Part shown: piece by piece, positions 1-8,019 of the stretch | How the letters are laid out: the number at the start of each line of letters is the position of its first letter | Position numbering within the stretch: the stretch's first letter is position 1 | Origin: Thermoproteota archaeon | GTDB lineage: Archaea; Korarchaeota; Korarchaeia; Korarchaeales; Korarchaeaceae | NCBI GenBank assembly: GCA_003661365.1 | Contig: QMVZ01000008.1 | Location: forward strand, 1 to 25,307 | Reading direction: 5' to 3' | DNA: 25,307 nucleotides | Translations under genes and position numbers: made by a program | Notes under the pieces: generated by a model | The model's database searches: none | What the model was told of the DNA's origin: nothing | The model's input: the letters and a program-made list of their open reading frames with translations, nothing else

Positions 1-1
1 G

Positions 2-709
2 TTAGAGTCAAGCGCTGATCTTGAGGGATTAGAGGTTCCCAATCCGAAAACTAGCGGAAGGCTCCCTCTCATGATTAGAACAGCTGAACTAATGCAAGAA
101 CTTAGAAGAAACACGTTTGTCGGGTTCTACGTGTCAGGACCTTTTACCCTGGCTGGCCAGCTTGTTGGATTCGGTAGATTGATGAGAATGGTTAGGAAAA
201 AACCCGATCTCTTGGATGAAATCATGTCCTTTTCAACAGATGTTATTCTGAGCTATGCAAGGGAACTAGCTCCCATCACAGAGCTTTTGGTCTTGGCAGA
301 ACCTATGTCAAGTTCCATCCCAAATGAAGACTTCAGAAGGTTCTCCAAGCCCTACATTTCGAGGATAATCGAGAAAGTAGGGTCCACTTGGGCTCTACAC
401 ATATGTGGCAGGGCAAATCACCTGCTTTTAGATATGGTGGAGACAGGATCGCACATTCTGAGCTTTGATGACAATATAGATCTTAGAGTTGCTGCCGAAA
501 AAGTTCCTGAAGATGTAATTCTGTTCGGAAATTACTCTCCTATGAAGTTGGCTACAAGACCACAAGGCGTGGTAGAGACGGAAGTTGGAGACATATTGAA
601 ACGAATGTCTGATTTCAGAAACTTAATAGTAAGCACAGGATGTGATGTCCCCTATTTTGCACCTCTGGAGAATATACACGCGTTTATGAAAGCAGCGAGG
701 TCTTTCTAG
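2..709 (+). CDS. Corrinoid:CoM methyltransferase / UroD-like protein (5' partial)
   Basis: Open from the first bases of the window; the frame runs through the ATG at 71 without a stop upstream, so the gene starts outside and about 235 C-terminal residues are present. The family (MtaA/MtbA, uroporphyrinogen-decarboxylase fold, usually about 330-340 residues) moves methyl groups from a corrinoid protein to a thiol such as coenzyme M. Visible support is the entry motif VPNPKTSGRLPLM and candidate zinc ligands: His and Cys in LHICG and a second Cys in STGCD, the H-x-C...C pattern of zinc methyltransferases. Decarboxylases lack this zinc set, so a methyltransferase is preferred. No corrinoid protein is visible nearby, so the methyl donor and the acceptor thiol cannot be told. 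It converges with tpiA. Confidence 0.8.
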   Translation, partial: LESSADLEGLEVPNPKTSGRLPLMIRTAELMQELRRNTFVGFYVSGPFTLAGQLVGFGRLMRMVRKKPDLLDEIMSFSTDVILSYARELAPITELLVLAEPMSSSIPNEDFRRFSKPYISRIIEKVGSTWALHICGRANHLLLDMVETGSHILSFDDNIDLRVAAEKVPEDVILFGNYSPMKLATRPQGVVETEVGDILKRMSDFRNLIVSTGCDVPYFAPLENIHAFMKAARSF

Positions 710-761
710 AATAGAATATTGAAGATAAACACGTATAGAGCGAATGGTATCATGATATGAT

Positions 762-779
762 CTGTTTATGCTGAAACAG
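762..779. terminator. Small hairpin between convergent genes
   Basis: CTGTTT and AAACAG form a perfect 6-bp stem around a 6-base loop, in the 77-bp gap between two convergent genes. It could help end transcripts from either side, but archaeal terminators usually depend on T tracts, so the role is a guess. Confidence 0.25.
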
Positions 780-786
780 CAAATAC

Positions 787-1491
787 TTACCTTTTAGAGC
801 ATGCATCTGAAGCCTTCAGAGCCCCATTAGCTAGCTCCATCAACTTTTTCCTTGGATTTGGGTGTTTTGCCACAGCAGAAGCAAGAAGGACACCGTCTGT
901 TCCAAGCTCAATTGCCTTCTCAACGTCTTCTCCTGTAGAAATACCTGCACCGCACAATACTTTGACGTCAGGAGCGAACGACCTAACTAAATCTAAGGTT
1001 TCGGTTACGGTCTCTGGTCTTGCCTTAGATACCGGGATTCCAGTTCCAATAAGTTCTGGAGGCTCTATAGCAACAGAAGTAGGCTGCAGTAGAGCGACTG
1101 AGAGAGTTTCTTTTGGTGTAGAGGCGCATATTATGGAAATTAAGCCTTCTTCCACCAGTTTTTGGTTAATCCAAGAGATATCACTTAATTTCAGCCTTTT
1201 TTCGCTGTGATTCACTAGGCTCCCAGCTATTCCGTATTTTTTAAGTTGTAGTGGGCTTATATGACCAGTAAAAGCCCCAAAAGGGGTAGAATCAACGTGT
1301 TGAACGAAAATTGGAATTTCCAGCTTCTCTGCCAGCGTAGCGGCGTCCAAAGCATTAGGTGCAATCCCTATAAGAACTCCACTCTCCTTCCAAACCGACT
1401 CTGCTGCCTTACCTATTTCAAAAGCTTTCTGACCTATAGACTGTTCGTAAAGCTTCAGGTTCACTAGAATTACGGGAAGTCTATCTCTCAT
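787..1491 (-). CDS. tpiA: Triosephosphate isomerase
   Basis: Interconverts dihydroxyacetone phosphate and glyceraldehyde 3-phosphate in cytosolic glycolysis and gluconeogenesis. At 234 residues it has the compact archaeal length (bacterial and eukaryotic enzymes are about 250). The catalytic set is visible: Lys13 in VNLK, His95 in NHSEKR and Glu143 in IEPPELIGTG. The C-terminal phosphate-binding segments are CGAGIS and GVLLASA. The ATG at 1491 is chosen because a TATA-like element lies about 27 bases upstream, which suggests a leaderless transcript. It is a single gene, convergent with the methyltransferase and divergent from the ferredoxin/AOR pair. Confidence 0.95.
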   Translation of the reverse strand: MRDRLPVILVNLKLYEQSIGQKAFEIGKAAESVWKESGVLIGIAPNALDAATLAEKLEIPIFVQHVDSTPFGAFTGHISPLQLKKYGIAGSLVNHSEKRLKLSDISWINQKLVEEGLISIICASTPKETLSVALLQPTSVAIEPPELIGTGIPVSKARPETVTETLDLVRSFAPDVKVLCGAGISTGEDVEKAIELGTDGVLLASAVAKHPNPRKKLMELANGALKASDACSKR

Positions 1492-1512
1492 CCCAACAAA
1501 ACTCGTTAATTT

Positions 1513-1522
1513 TCAATAAAAA
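1513..1522 (-). promoter_or_regulatory. TATA-like element of tpiA
   Basis: Read on the minus strand as TTTTTATTGA, centred about 27 bases upstream of the tpiA ATG, the spacing expected for archaeal leaderless transcription. Confidence 0.4.
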
Positions 1523-1578
1523 GGATTCCTCGTTAAATCCGTTCTTAATTGTTTGGTAAAAAGGTCCTTAGTTGTCTG

Positions 1579-1595
1579 GCTGGAACCTCTCCAGC
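1579..1595. repeat. Inverted repeat between divergent genes
   Basis: GCTGGA and TCCAGC form a perfect 6-bp inverted repeat around ACCTC, in the 172-bp space between divergent tpiA and the ferredoxin/AOR pair. A dyad here could bind a regulator of the oxidoreductase operon; there is no direct evidence. Confidence 0.3.
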
Positions 1596-1663
1596 ACATA
1601 ATATGTTAATTTTCTGGAAGAAAGCAATCCACTATTTTTCGAATGTAAAAGATGTGTTTTTGA

Positions 1664-2098
1664 GTGAGGATTTACATCGAACTTGGGATATATTTGACGA
1701 AACGCCTCTCAGTTCTAGATTCTGATTTATGCGTTGGCTGTGCATCATGCATGCTTGCCTGTACTAGAAGATTCGCTGAAGTTGGTTATGGAAAGTCAGC
1801 GATACACGTTAGAAGTGCTGGAGGCATGGAGAAAGGCTTTATCGTAGTGGTTTGCAGGGCCTGCTTAGAGCCTCCATGTGCAAAAGTATGTCCTGAAGAT
1901 GCTCTCGTGCCTAGAAAAGGCGGAGGCGTCATCCTTAAACCTGAAAAATGCATAGCGTGCGGTTATTGTGTTGAAGCATGTCCCTTTGGAGCAATCTTCT
2001 GGGATGAAGAGGTAAACAAGCCCATAATCTGCGTGTACTGTGGCTATTGCGCGAACTACTGCCCTTACAATGTGATAGCTCTTGAGGAGGTGAGATGA
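1664..2098 (+). CDS. Four-cluster ferredoxin-like electron transfer subunit
   Basis: A 144-residue polyferredoxin predicted to carry four [4Fe-4S] clusters. Cysteine groups are C23/26/29/33, C64/67/72/76, C96/99/102/106 and C123/126/129/133; the last two have the classic CxxCxxCxxxCP form and the second the CxxC-x4-C pattern of DMSO-reductase-type iron-sulfur subunits. It ends one base before the AOR start and the AOR ribosome binding site lies inside it, so the two are translationally coupled. The likely role is taking electrons from the tungsten site of the partner. There is no Tat signal or membrane helix, so it is cytosolic. The GTG at 1664 is the longest start; TTG 1694, just before the conserved part, is an alternative. 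Confidence 0.85.
   Translation: MRIYIELGIYLTKRLSVLDSDLCVGCASCMLACTRRFAEVGYGKSAIHVRSAGGMEKGFIVVVCRACLEPPCAKVCPEDALVPRKGGGVILKPEKCIACGYCVEACPFGAIFWDEEVNKPIICVYCGYCANYCPYNVIALEEVR
2084..2093 (+). promoter_or_regulatory. Strong ribosome binding site of the AOR gene
   Basis: GAGGAGGTGA lies 5 bases before the ATG at 2099, a near-perfect match to the anti-Shine-Dalgarno sequence. It sits inside the end of the ferredoxin gene and fixes the start of the oxidoreductase. Confidence 0.75.
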
Positions 2099-3859
2099 AT
2101 GTACGAACCGAAGCCTTTCTCAAAAGTTCTGTACATAGATCTAAACAGAAGAACGAGCTGGGTCGAAGAGAGAGATGACTTAGTAGAGGAATGGCTTGGA
2201 GGGATCGGTTTAGGAATTCAACTACTGAAAGAAGAGAGCATGACGTCAGTTGATCCTTTGAGTCCAGAGAATTCCATAATACTCGCAGTAGGTCCCTTTA
2301 ATGCAACGTATCCTCTTGGATCCAAGACTGTTGCCCTTTTCAAAAGTCCTCTTACTGGGAACTTGGGAGAATCATATGCGGGTGGAAGGAGTAGCGTTTC
2401 AATCAAGCTTGCTGGCTACATGGCCATTGTCATAAGAGGGGCTAGCGAAACTCCCATATACTTAGCAATTCACGAGGACAGGGTTCACTTCAGGGACGCA
2501 AGTGCTCTCTGGGGAATGACAAGCAGTTTTACAGTTGGAAGGGTGATTGCTGAAAGGGAGCCGAGTGCAGGTTACAGAAGCATTCTTAGAATAGGTCCTG
2601 CAGGAGAAAAGCTGGTCAGGTACGCATCAGTAATGGTAGAATCTTTCAGACATTTCGGAAGACTAGGCTTAGGAGCCGTGTTTGGTTCTAAAAAACTAAA
2701 GGCCATCGTTATCTCGGGAAGGAAGGCTTTAAAGGTAGAAGACAAAGTTGCTTACAAGAAAGTTTACGATGAGATCTTCGAGAAGGCAGTTAGATCTGGA
2801 TTGATGAAGAAGTACCACGAGCTAGGAACTACGATGAATGTCTTGCCATTAAATGAGCTAGGTGCCTTGCCCACTATGAACCTTAAATCAGGCAGATTTG
2901 AGCAGGCTGAGAACATAAGCGGAGAAGAGATGGCTTCAAAAGTTTTAGGAAGAAGAATTGCTTGTTCAGGATGCCCAGTTGCGTGCATTCATCTTGCAGC
3001 GTTAAGGGAACCCTACCCGCATGAACCCTTCTTCTACAAGACTGTATTCATCTCGTATGACTATGAGCTAGCATACGCCTTAGGAAGCATGTTAGGCATA
3101 GGAAAGAGAGAGGGCTTCTTGAAGCTCCTGCATTTTGTCGAGTCAGCTGGATTAGATGCCATAAGCACTGGTGTTTGCTTTGCTTGGGCTACAGAAGCCC
3201 TTGAAAAGGGGCTGATTTCCGAGAGAGAGACCCTCCTTAGGCTAAAATGGGGAGACTATGAGTCATATATTAAAGCCGTAAAAATGATCGTAGAACAGCC
3301 AAACGAGTTCTATAAAGAACTGGCTTTGGGAGTTAGGAATGCATCTAAACATTTTGGAGGAGAGGAATTTGCACTTTCCTTCGGTGGGAATGAAATGCCT
3401 GGATATCACACAGGACCCGCAGCTTACCTCGGCTTTCTTGTCGGAGGCAGACACAGTCATCTTGACAATGCTGGATACTCCCTTGATCAAAAAATCAGGG
3501 AGCTTCCACCTCCAGAAGAGCTAGTCGAGAAATTGATTAAGGAAGAGAGTTGGAGAATGGTTCTCAACAGCCTAGTAATTTGTCTGTTTGCAAGAGGTAT
3601 ATACGATGCTGAGACGGTGTCGGAGGCATTAGACCCCCTGGGCATACCAGTTCCTCCTGAAGAACTTCACAGGCTCGGACGAGACATATACAAACAGAGG
3701 TACTCCCTTAAGATTCAAATGGGGTTCGACCCAACGGAATTAAAACCTCCAGGAAGGATCCTGGAGGTTCCCACGCCCCATGGTACCCTTGAAGAAGAGT
3801 ATTTTGAACGCGGTCTGAAACACTTCAGCAACATCCTGAGAGACTGGGATATCATTTAA
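2099..3859 (+). CDS. Tungsten-type aldehyde:ferredoxin oxidoreductase
   Basis: A 586-residue member of the AOR family, which oxidises aldehydes to carboxylic acids with a tungsten bis-pterin cofactor and a [4Fe-4S] cluster. N-terminal family signatures include KVLYIDLNRR, a GGIGLG turn, the stretch from GRSSVSIKLAGY into AIVIRG, and GRLGLGAVFGSKKLKAIV. Cluster ligands are C289, C292 and C296 in CSGCPVAC, with the distant fourth at C495 in VICLFARG. The length is slightly below typical AOR (about 605). Substrate cannot be read from sequence: AOR, FOR, GOR and WOR paralogues look alike. The coupled four-cluster ferredoxin is closer to the YdhV/YdhY or WOR5-type arrangement than to a lone AOR. 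Confidence 0.92.
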   Translation: MYEPKPFSKVLYIDLNRRTSWVEERDDLVEEWLGGIGLGIQLLKEESMTSVDPLSPENSIILAVGPFNATYPLGSKTVALFKSPLTGNLGESYAGGRSSVSIKLAGYMAIVIRGASETPIYLAIHEDRVHFRDASALWGMTSSFTVGRVIAEREPSAGYRSILRIGPAGEKLVRYASVMVESFRHFGRLGLGAVFGSKKLKAIVISGRKALKVEDKVAYKKVYDEIFEKAVRSGLMKKYHELGTTMNVLPLNELGALPTMNLKSGRFEQAENISGEEMASKVLGRRIACSGCPVACIHLAALREPYPHEPFFYKTVFISYDYELAYALGSMLGIGKREGFLKLLHFVESAGLDAISTGVCFAWATEALEKGLISERETLLRLKWGDYESYIKAVKMIVEQPNEFYKELALGVRNASKHFGGEEFALSFGGNEMPGYHTGPAAYLGFLVGGRHSHLDNAGYSLDQKIRELPPPEELVEKLIKEESWRMVLNSLVICLFARGIYDAETVSEALDPLGIPVPPEELHRLGRDIYKQRYSLKIQMGFDPTELKPPGRILEVPTPHGTLEEEYFERGLKHFSNILRDWDII

Positions 3860-3885
3860 ATTACTAAACAATTCGAAAGAACGGT

Positions 3886-3895
3886 TCATTTTTTC
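3886..3895 (+). terminator. T-tract behind the AOR gene
   Basis: A run of six T (3889-3894) about 30 bases after the AOR stop, before the next same-strand gene. T tracts are the main archaeal termination signal; this one is short. Confidence 0.3.
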
Positions 3896-3914
3896 TGTGG
3901 AAAAGGCGATTTAG

Positions 3915-4406
3915 ATGTCTGCTCCCATCTTATGGATAGGACTAGATGACTTAGATGGTGAAGATTCCGAGGACACTGGCTCTATAGCCAGCAAAATAGC
4001 ACGCCAACTTCGTTTGAAGGGATATAACGTGGAAATGTTCAAACTACAACTTCCCAAGCTCAAAGAGATAGGGTTTGACAACGACAATGCAGCATACGCT
4101 ATCAGGGTGAGAATGGATCCAGGAGAGGCTATGGATTTTGTTGGTGAGCTAGTAATGGATATTTCATCTATTGAAAGCGATCCTGGCTTAGCTATAGTCA
4201 TGGATAGGGCTTTTCCTTTGGCTGTTAAGCTTGCAAAGGCATCCTTGAATTCCAAAATCCCTAAAGAGCTCGTTTTAGAGGTGTCGGAGCAAACAGGAAT
4301 CCAATTGCTTGAATTGGGCGGAAACGGGGACGGGGTTATTGGTGCTTTTGCTGTGGCGGTGCTAGCATCTGTGGGATGCGCGGAAAAGCTTCAAATTGAT
4401 GTCTAA
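3915..4406 (+). CDS. Stand-alone protein like the N-terminal part of TiaS
   Basis: A 163-residue protein opening with LWIGLDDLDGEDSEDTG, which matches the GIDDTDS phosphate-binding opening of TiaS, the archaeal tRNA-Ile2 agmatidine synthetase. It ends with a GGNGDGVIGAFAVAVL segment matching the GGT-x-DGVIGAL region of the same family. TiaS itself is about 420 residues and adds OB-fold and zinc-ribbon parts; none is present here. The protein is therefore either a paralogue with another substrate or a small subunit. The second Asp of the DDTD motif is kept as DDLD. It stands between AOR and an unknown convergent gene, with no obvious operon partner. Confidence 0.5.
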   Translation: MSAPILWIGLDDLDGEDSEDTGSIASKIARQLRLKGYNVEMFKLQLPKLKEIGFDNDNAAYAIRVRMDPGEAMDFVGELVMDISSIESDPGLAIVMDRAFPLAVKLAKASLNSKIPKELVLEVSEQTGIQLLELGGNGDGVIGAFAVAVLASVGCAEKLQIDV

Positions 4407-4421
4407 CTGAAAATAATCGAT

Positions 4422-4955
4422 CTATTCGGATTCGAGGAACTTCCAAGCGAGCAAGTCTGACTCTATGGATGCAGCAGCAGAAACCACGTTGGGAAGGAGC
4501 CATAGGATTCCTTTTCCAGTCGGGACATGGAGCGCAACGCAGATATGCCCAATAACCTTCTTGCTCGATTTCCCTTCGTGTAAAGGCAAGCTATATATTC
4601 CAATATCTCCTTTTGGGCCCAGCTTTCTCTCCATACCATCTTCGTGGGTCATGACCTTGAGGTAGTGCACATCTCCTAGCGTAGGTAAGAACTCAATGGT
4701 TTCTCCGCTAACTATGAGTATCAACATCCTCAAAGCGTCAGCCATCCCCTCAAGAAGATCTATTAGGACCTCTAAACCCTTTCTCTCTAAAATCTCTCGC
4801 ATCCACTCAAGTATCTCCTCTTTTGAGCTTTCTCTTTCTTTTAGGAGGTGTCTAGCTATGTTCTCTATTCTCTTGGCTTTATCTCTAATTATTTCACCTT
4901 GTTTTTCATCTTCCTTTCTGCCCTCTTTTGACTCCACTCTCCAACCCTTGCCCAA
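4422..4955 (-). CDS. Unknown protein, helical N-terminus
   Basis: Not recognised. About 177 residues. The N-terminal half is highly charged and predicted helical (rich in K, E and R, residues 8-75); the C-terminal half looks like a mixed alpha/beta fold with segments such as VIGHICVALHVPTGKGILWLLP. There is no signal peptide, membrane helix or metal motif. The start is uncertain: the TTG at 4955 gives the longest frame, a GTG at 4937 is possible, and neither has a convincing ribosome binding site. It converges with the TiaS-like gene with only 15 bases between stops and is divergent from the P-type ATPase. Confidence 0.6.
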   Translation of the reverse strand: MGKGWRVESKEGRKEDEKQGEIIRDKAKRIENIARHLLKERESSKEEILEWMREILERKGLEVLIDLLEGMADALRMLILIVSGETIEFLPTLGDVHYLKVMTHEDGMERKLGPKGDIGIYSLPLHEGKSSKKVIGHICVALHVPTGKGILWLLPNVVSAAASIESDLLAWKFLESE

Positions 4956-5047
4956 ATTACAAGATCACTCACATAAGAGAAAGAACAGCTATTAACTTAA
5001 CCTATTCTTCTACTAACGGATAAGTTAGATGGGCTAGAACAGACCTG

Positions 5048-5090
5048 CCTAATTAGGGGGGGTTTACCTTCCGAAACATCATAAATAAAT
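5048..5090 (+). promoter_or_regulatory. Palindrome and TATA element upstream of the P-type ATPase
   Basis: A perfect 10-bp palindrome CCTAATTAGG (5048-5057) running into a tract of seven G is followed by a TATA-like ATAAATAAAT (5081-5090). Transcription would start near 5112, giving a leader of about 40 bases before the ATG at 5155. The dyad could be an operator for a metal- or ion-responsive regulator; that is inference. Confidence 0.35.
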
Positions 5091-5154
5091 AGGTCAAAGA
5101 AAGGGTCAATAACCGGTTCCAAATAATGTTTCGAGAAGTTCTAAGGGTGATCAG

Positions 5155-7890
5155 ATGAATTCAAAAGATGACACAGATCTAAACAGCGTGAAATGGCACA
5201 CGTTAAGCCCTGAGAAAGTCCTAAAACTGCTTAATTCATCGCGAAAGGGGTTAAGTAAGGAAGAAGCCCAAGAAAGGCTTCAGATATACGGGTACAACGA
5301 GATCGAGGAGAAAAAGAAGAAAACGGCTTTAAGCATATTTTTAGATCAGTTTAAGAGTTTCTTAGTCGCAATCCTTCTTTTCGCCATCCTGTTCTCAATA
5401 ATCATGAAGGACTATATCGACGCTGGGGCCATAGCTACAATACTTCTTCTCAACGCAGTCCTAGGGACTTTTCAAGAGTACAGGGCTGAGAGGTCTCTTG
5501 AAGCGTTAAAGAGGCTAGCAGCTCCAAAAGCAAAAGTGATAAGAGATGGTCTTGAGACAATGGTTCCTGCAAGAGAACTCGTTCCAGGCGACATTGTGGT
5601 CTTAAGAGTTGGGGATAAGGTCCCAGCAGACTGTAGACTTATAGAATCCTACAATTTGAGAGTTGATGAAGCCATTCTAACAGGAGAATCGGTTCCTGTC
5701 GAAAAAGACCCATCTGTCATTCTTGATGAAGAAACTCCTCTTCCAGAAAGGAGGAACATGGTCTATTCCTCCACAATAATCTCCTATGGGCATGGACTAG
5801 GCATCATCGTCGCAACCGGCATGAAGACAGAGGTTGGTAAGATAGCTGAGATGCTTAAAGAGGAAGAAGAAAGGGCAACTCCGCTTCAAGAGCGTTTGGA
5901 TAGATTCGGAAAGAAACTAGGGCTTTTTATCCTTATACTATGTGCAATAGTTGCCATATCTGAGATAATCGAGTATGGCGGGCTACATAGCCTTAGGGTG
6001 CTTGAAGACGCGATTCTCACATCAATTAGCCTAGCGGTTTCAGCTGTACCCGAGGGCCTGCCAGCTGTTGTAACCGTGACTTTGGCCCTAGGAATGAGGA
6101 GAATGGCAAAAAGAAATGCGATAGTTAGAAGGCTTGCAGCAGTCGAAACGCTTGGAAGCGCAACCGTGATATGTAGTGATAAGACAGGAACCATAACAAG
6201 GAATGAGATGACAGTAAGAGAGGTTTGGCTTTACAACCGCGACTTAATTGTTACAGGGGAAGGATACAAACCAAAAGGGAAATTTATACTGAAGCAAGGG
6301 AACTCTTCGTGCGAGATATCTGCAGAAGATTTACCAGGCTTTAAATTGCTCTTAAAAACAGGAGTCCTCTGTAACGATGCATCCTTAGTATCTACTGGGG
6401 AAGAATTTCATACAAGCGGAGACCCAACAGAACTTGCTCTCTTGGTTCTTGGAGCCAAGGGAGGATTGATGAAAGAACCTTTAGAGGAGAAGGAACCAAG
6501 ACTAGATGAGGTACCCTTTGATTCAACTAGGAAAATGATGACCACAATACACAGGAATTCTGAGGGCCTAATTGCCTATTCTAAAGGGGCCCCAGAGGCC
6601 ATATTGAAGGTGTGCGACAGAATCTTGGTAAACGGGGAGATAGTGGAGTTAAACAACGAATTGAAAGAAGAAATCCTGTTAAGAGTCGAGGATATGGCCA
6701 AAAGAGCCATGAGGGTATTAGCCTTAGCATACAGGAAGTTAGATGATGGATATAACAAGAATGAAGTCGAGAAAGGCATGGTATTTCTTGGCATCGTTGG
6801 AATGATAGATCCTCCAAGGGCAGAGGTTAAAAAAGCTGTTAAACTGGCAAAACAGGCCGGTCTTAAGGTCATAATGGTGACAGGAGACCATAAGTTAACT
6901 GCTGAGGCCATTGCAAAGGAAGTTGGCATAGCAGAAGAAGAGGACTCAATCGTTATCACAGGTGAAGAGCTAGAAAACATGAGTGATGAGGAACTGGACG
7001 AAGTAATCGATAAAGTAACCGTCTTTGCTAGGGTTTCGCCAAAGCACAAACTAAGGATAGTTGACTCGCTCAAGAGAAGGAATCACATCGTAGCAATGAC
7101 AGGAGACGGCGTAAATGATGCTCCTTCAGTGAAGAGGGCTGATATAGGGATAGCTATGGGGATAAGAGGTTCGGATGTGACAAAGGAAGCAGCTGACATG
7201 GTGCTAGCTGACGATAACTTCGCAACTATTGTTGCAGCGATCGAGGAGGGTAGAACGATTTATGAAAACATCAGAAAGTTCATAAGGCTTTTACTCTCCG
7301 CAAACTGGGATGAGATAGGTGTTGTATTCATAGCTGCCATGGCAAAACTTCCAGTACCATTACTTCCAGTTCAGATCTTGTGGATAAATCTAGTTACTGA
7401 CGGTCTTCCTGCCCTTGCTTTGGGAATGGATCCCCCGGATCCGGATGTTATGAAGAAGTCACCTAGGAACCCCAAAGAGGAGATCTACCATGGAATGTTT
7501 GAATTTATTCTCGTAGCAGCGGTTATAGCTGCAATAGCTTCTTTGTTGCCCTTCTATTACTTATACAAGACGACAGGAGACATTTCTCTTGCAAGAACTG
7601 TGGCTTTTACCGTTGCAGTTTTCTTCGAAATGTTTCTCTCCTTTAACTGCAGGTCACCAGAGCGTTACATATTTACCTCAAAGAAAAGGCTCATGGCAAA
7701 CAAGACTTTGTTTTTAGCCGTGACTCTATCTCTATTACTCCAACTCTTGGTCATTTACGTTCCATTCTTACAAATAATCTTTGAAACTTCTAGTTTGAGT
7801 CTTAGAGAGTGGATCGTTGTACTTGGAGCATCCTCAGGAGGTTTGCTGCTCTATCCAAAGTTATTCGAAAAGAAGTTCAAGATGAGATGA
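5155..7890 (+). CDS. P-type ATPase, Ca2+-type (P2A-like)
   Basis: A 911-residue membrane pump that uses ATP to move cations. Family motifs in order: TGES (176-179, actuator domain), PEGLP (299-303, transmembrane helix 4), DKTGT with the phosphorylated Asp342, a KGAPE nucleotide-binding segment, TGD in MVTGDH, and TGDGVND (649-655). Cation-site residues of the Ca2+ pump type are kept: Glu in PEGLP, Asn and Glu in helix 5 (SANWDE), and Asn, Thr and Asp in NLVTDGLP (from 745). The N-terminal cation-ATPase domain (WHTLSPEKVL onwards) is present and there is no heavy-metal CPC motif. About ten membrane segments are expected. Ca2+ export is most likely; Mn2+ or Na+ cannot be excluded. The ATG at 5155 follows a GGGTGATC ribosome binding site. 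Confidence 0.93.
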   Translation: MNSKDDTDLNSVKWHTLSPEKVLKLLNSSRKGLSKEEAQERLQIYGYNEIEEKKKKTALSIFLDQFKSFLVAILLFAILFSIIMKDYIDAGAIATILLLNAVLGTFQEYRAERSLEALKRLAAPKAKVIRDGLETMVPARELVPGDIVVLRVGDKVPADCRLIESYNLRVDEAILTGESVPVEKDPSVILDEETPLPERRNMVYSSTIISYGHGLGIIVATGMKTEVGKIAEMLKEEEERATPLQERLDRFGKKLGLFILILCAIVAISEIIEYGGLHSLRVLEDAILTSISLAVSAVPEGLPAVVTVTLALGMRRMAKRNAIVRRLAAVETLGSATVICSDKTGTITRNEMTVREVWLYNRDLIVTGEGYKPKGKFILKQGNSSCEISAEDLPGFKLLLKTGVLCNDASLVSTGEEFHTSGDPTELALLVLGAKGGLMKEPLEEKEPRLDEVPFDSTRKMMTTIHRNSEGLIAYSKGAPEAILKVCDRILVNGEIVELNNELKEEILLRVEDMAKRAMRVLALAYRKLDDGYNKNEVEKGMVFLGIVGMIDPPRAEVKKAVKLAKQAGLKVIMVTGDHKLTAEAIAKEVGIAEEEDSIVITGEELENMSDEELDEVIDKVTVFARVSPKHKLRIVDSLKRRNHIVAMTGDGVNDAPSVKRADIGIAMGIRGSDVTKEAADMVLADDNFATIVAAIEEGRTIYENIRKFIRLLLSANWDEIGVVFIAAMAKLPVPLLPVQILWINLVTDGLPALALGMDPPDPDVMKKSPRNPKEEIYHGMFEFILVAAVIAAIASLLPFYYLYKTTGDISLARTVAFTVAVFFEMFLSFNCRSPERYIFTSKKRLMANKTLFLAVTLSLLLQLLVIYVPFLQIIFETSSLSLREWIVVLGASSGGLLLYPKLFEKKFKMR

Positions 7891-7960
7891 GAACCAAAAT
7901 CTCAAAGTTAACACGCTTAGAGGGGATAACATTTTATCTAACTTCTTTAAAATCTAGAAT

Positions 7961-8018
7961 GGCCCGTGATGAAAATTCCTTCAGCGGATCAATGAAGAAT
8001 GATGGGCGGACTGAGGCC
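7961..8018 (+). ncRNA. C/D box sRNA guiding rRNA 2'-O-methylation
   Basis: All boxes and spacings of an archaeal double-guide C/D sRNA are visible: C box GTGATGA (7966-7972), a 12-nt guide (7973-7984), D' box CGGA (7985-7988, one change from CUGA), a 4-nt spacer, C' box TGAAGA (7993-7998, one change), a 12-nt guide (7999-8010), and D box CTGA (8011-8014). GGCC on both outer sides (7961-7964 and 8015-8018) can close a terminal stem. The D guide ATGATGGGCGGA can pair for 10 bp, with one G-U, to the near-universal 16S decoding-site sequence CCGCCCGUCA; the fifth base from the D box faces C1402 (E. coli numbering). The D' guide shares 8 bases with the archaeal 16S AAGGAAUU region near 914-921, with a mismatch beside it, so that target is weaker. 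It lies 70 bases behind the ATPase stop, so it may be processed from that transcript. Confidence 0.82.
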
Positions 8019-8019
8019 T

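Noticed and set aside
4465..4995. Plus-strand frames opposite the unknown 4422-4955 gene
   Set aside because: Serine-rich shadow frames; the minus-strand protein has a more natural, charged and helical composition.
6576..7073. 165-codon minus-strand frame inside the P-type ATPase gene
   Set aside because: Serine-rich shadow of a clearly coding plus-strand gene.
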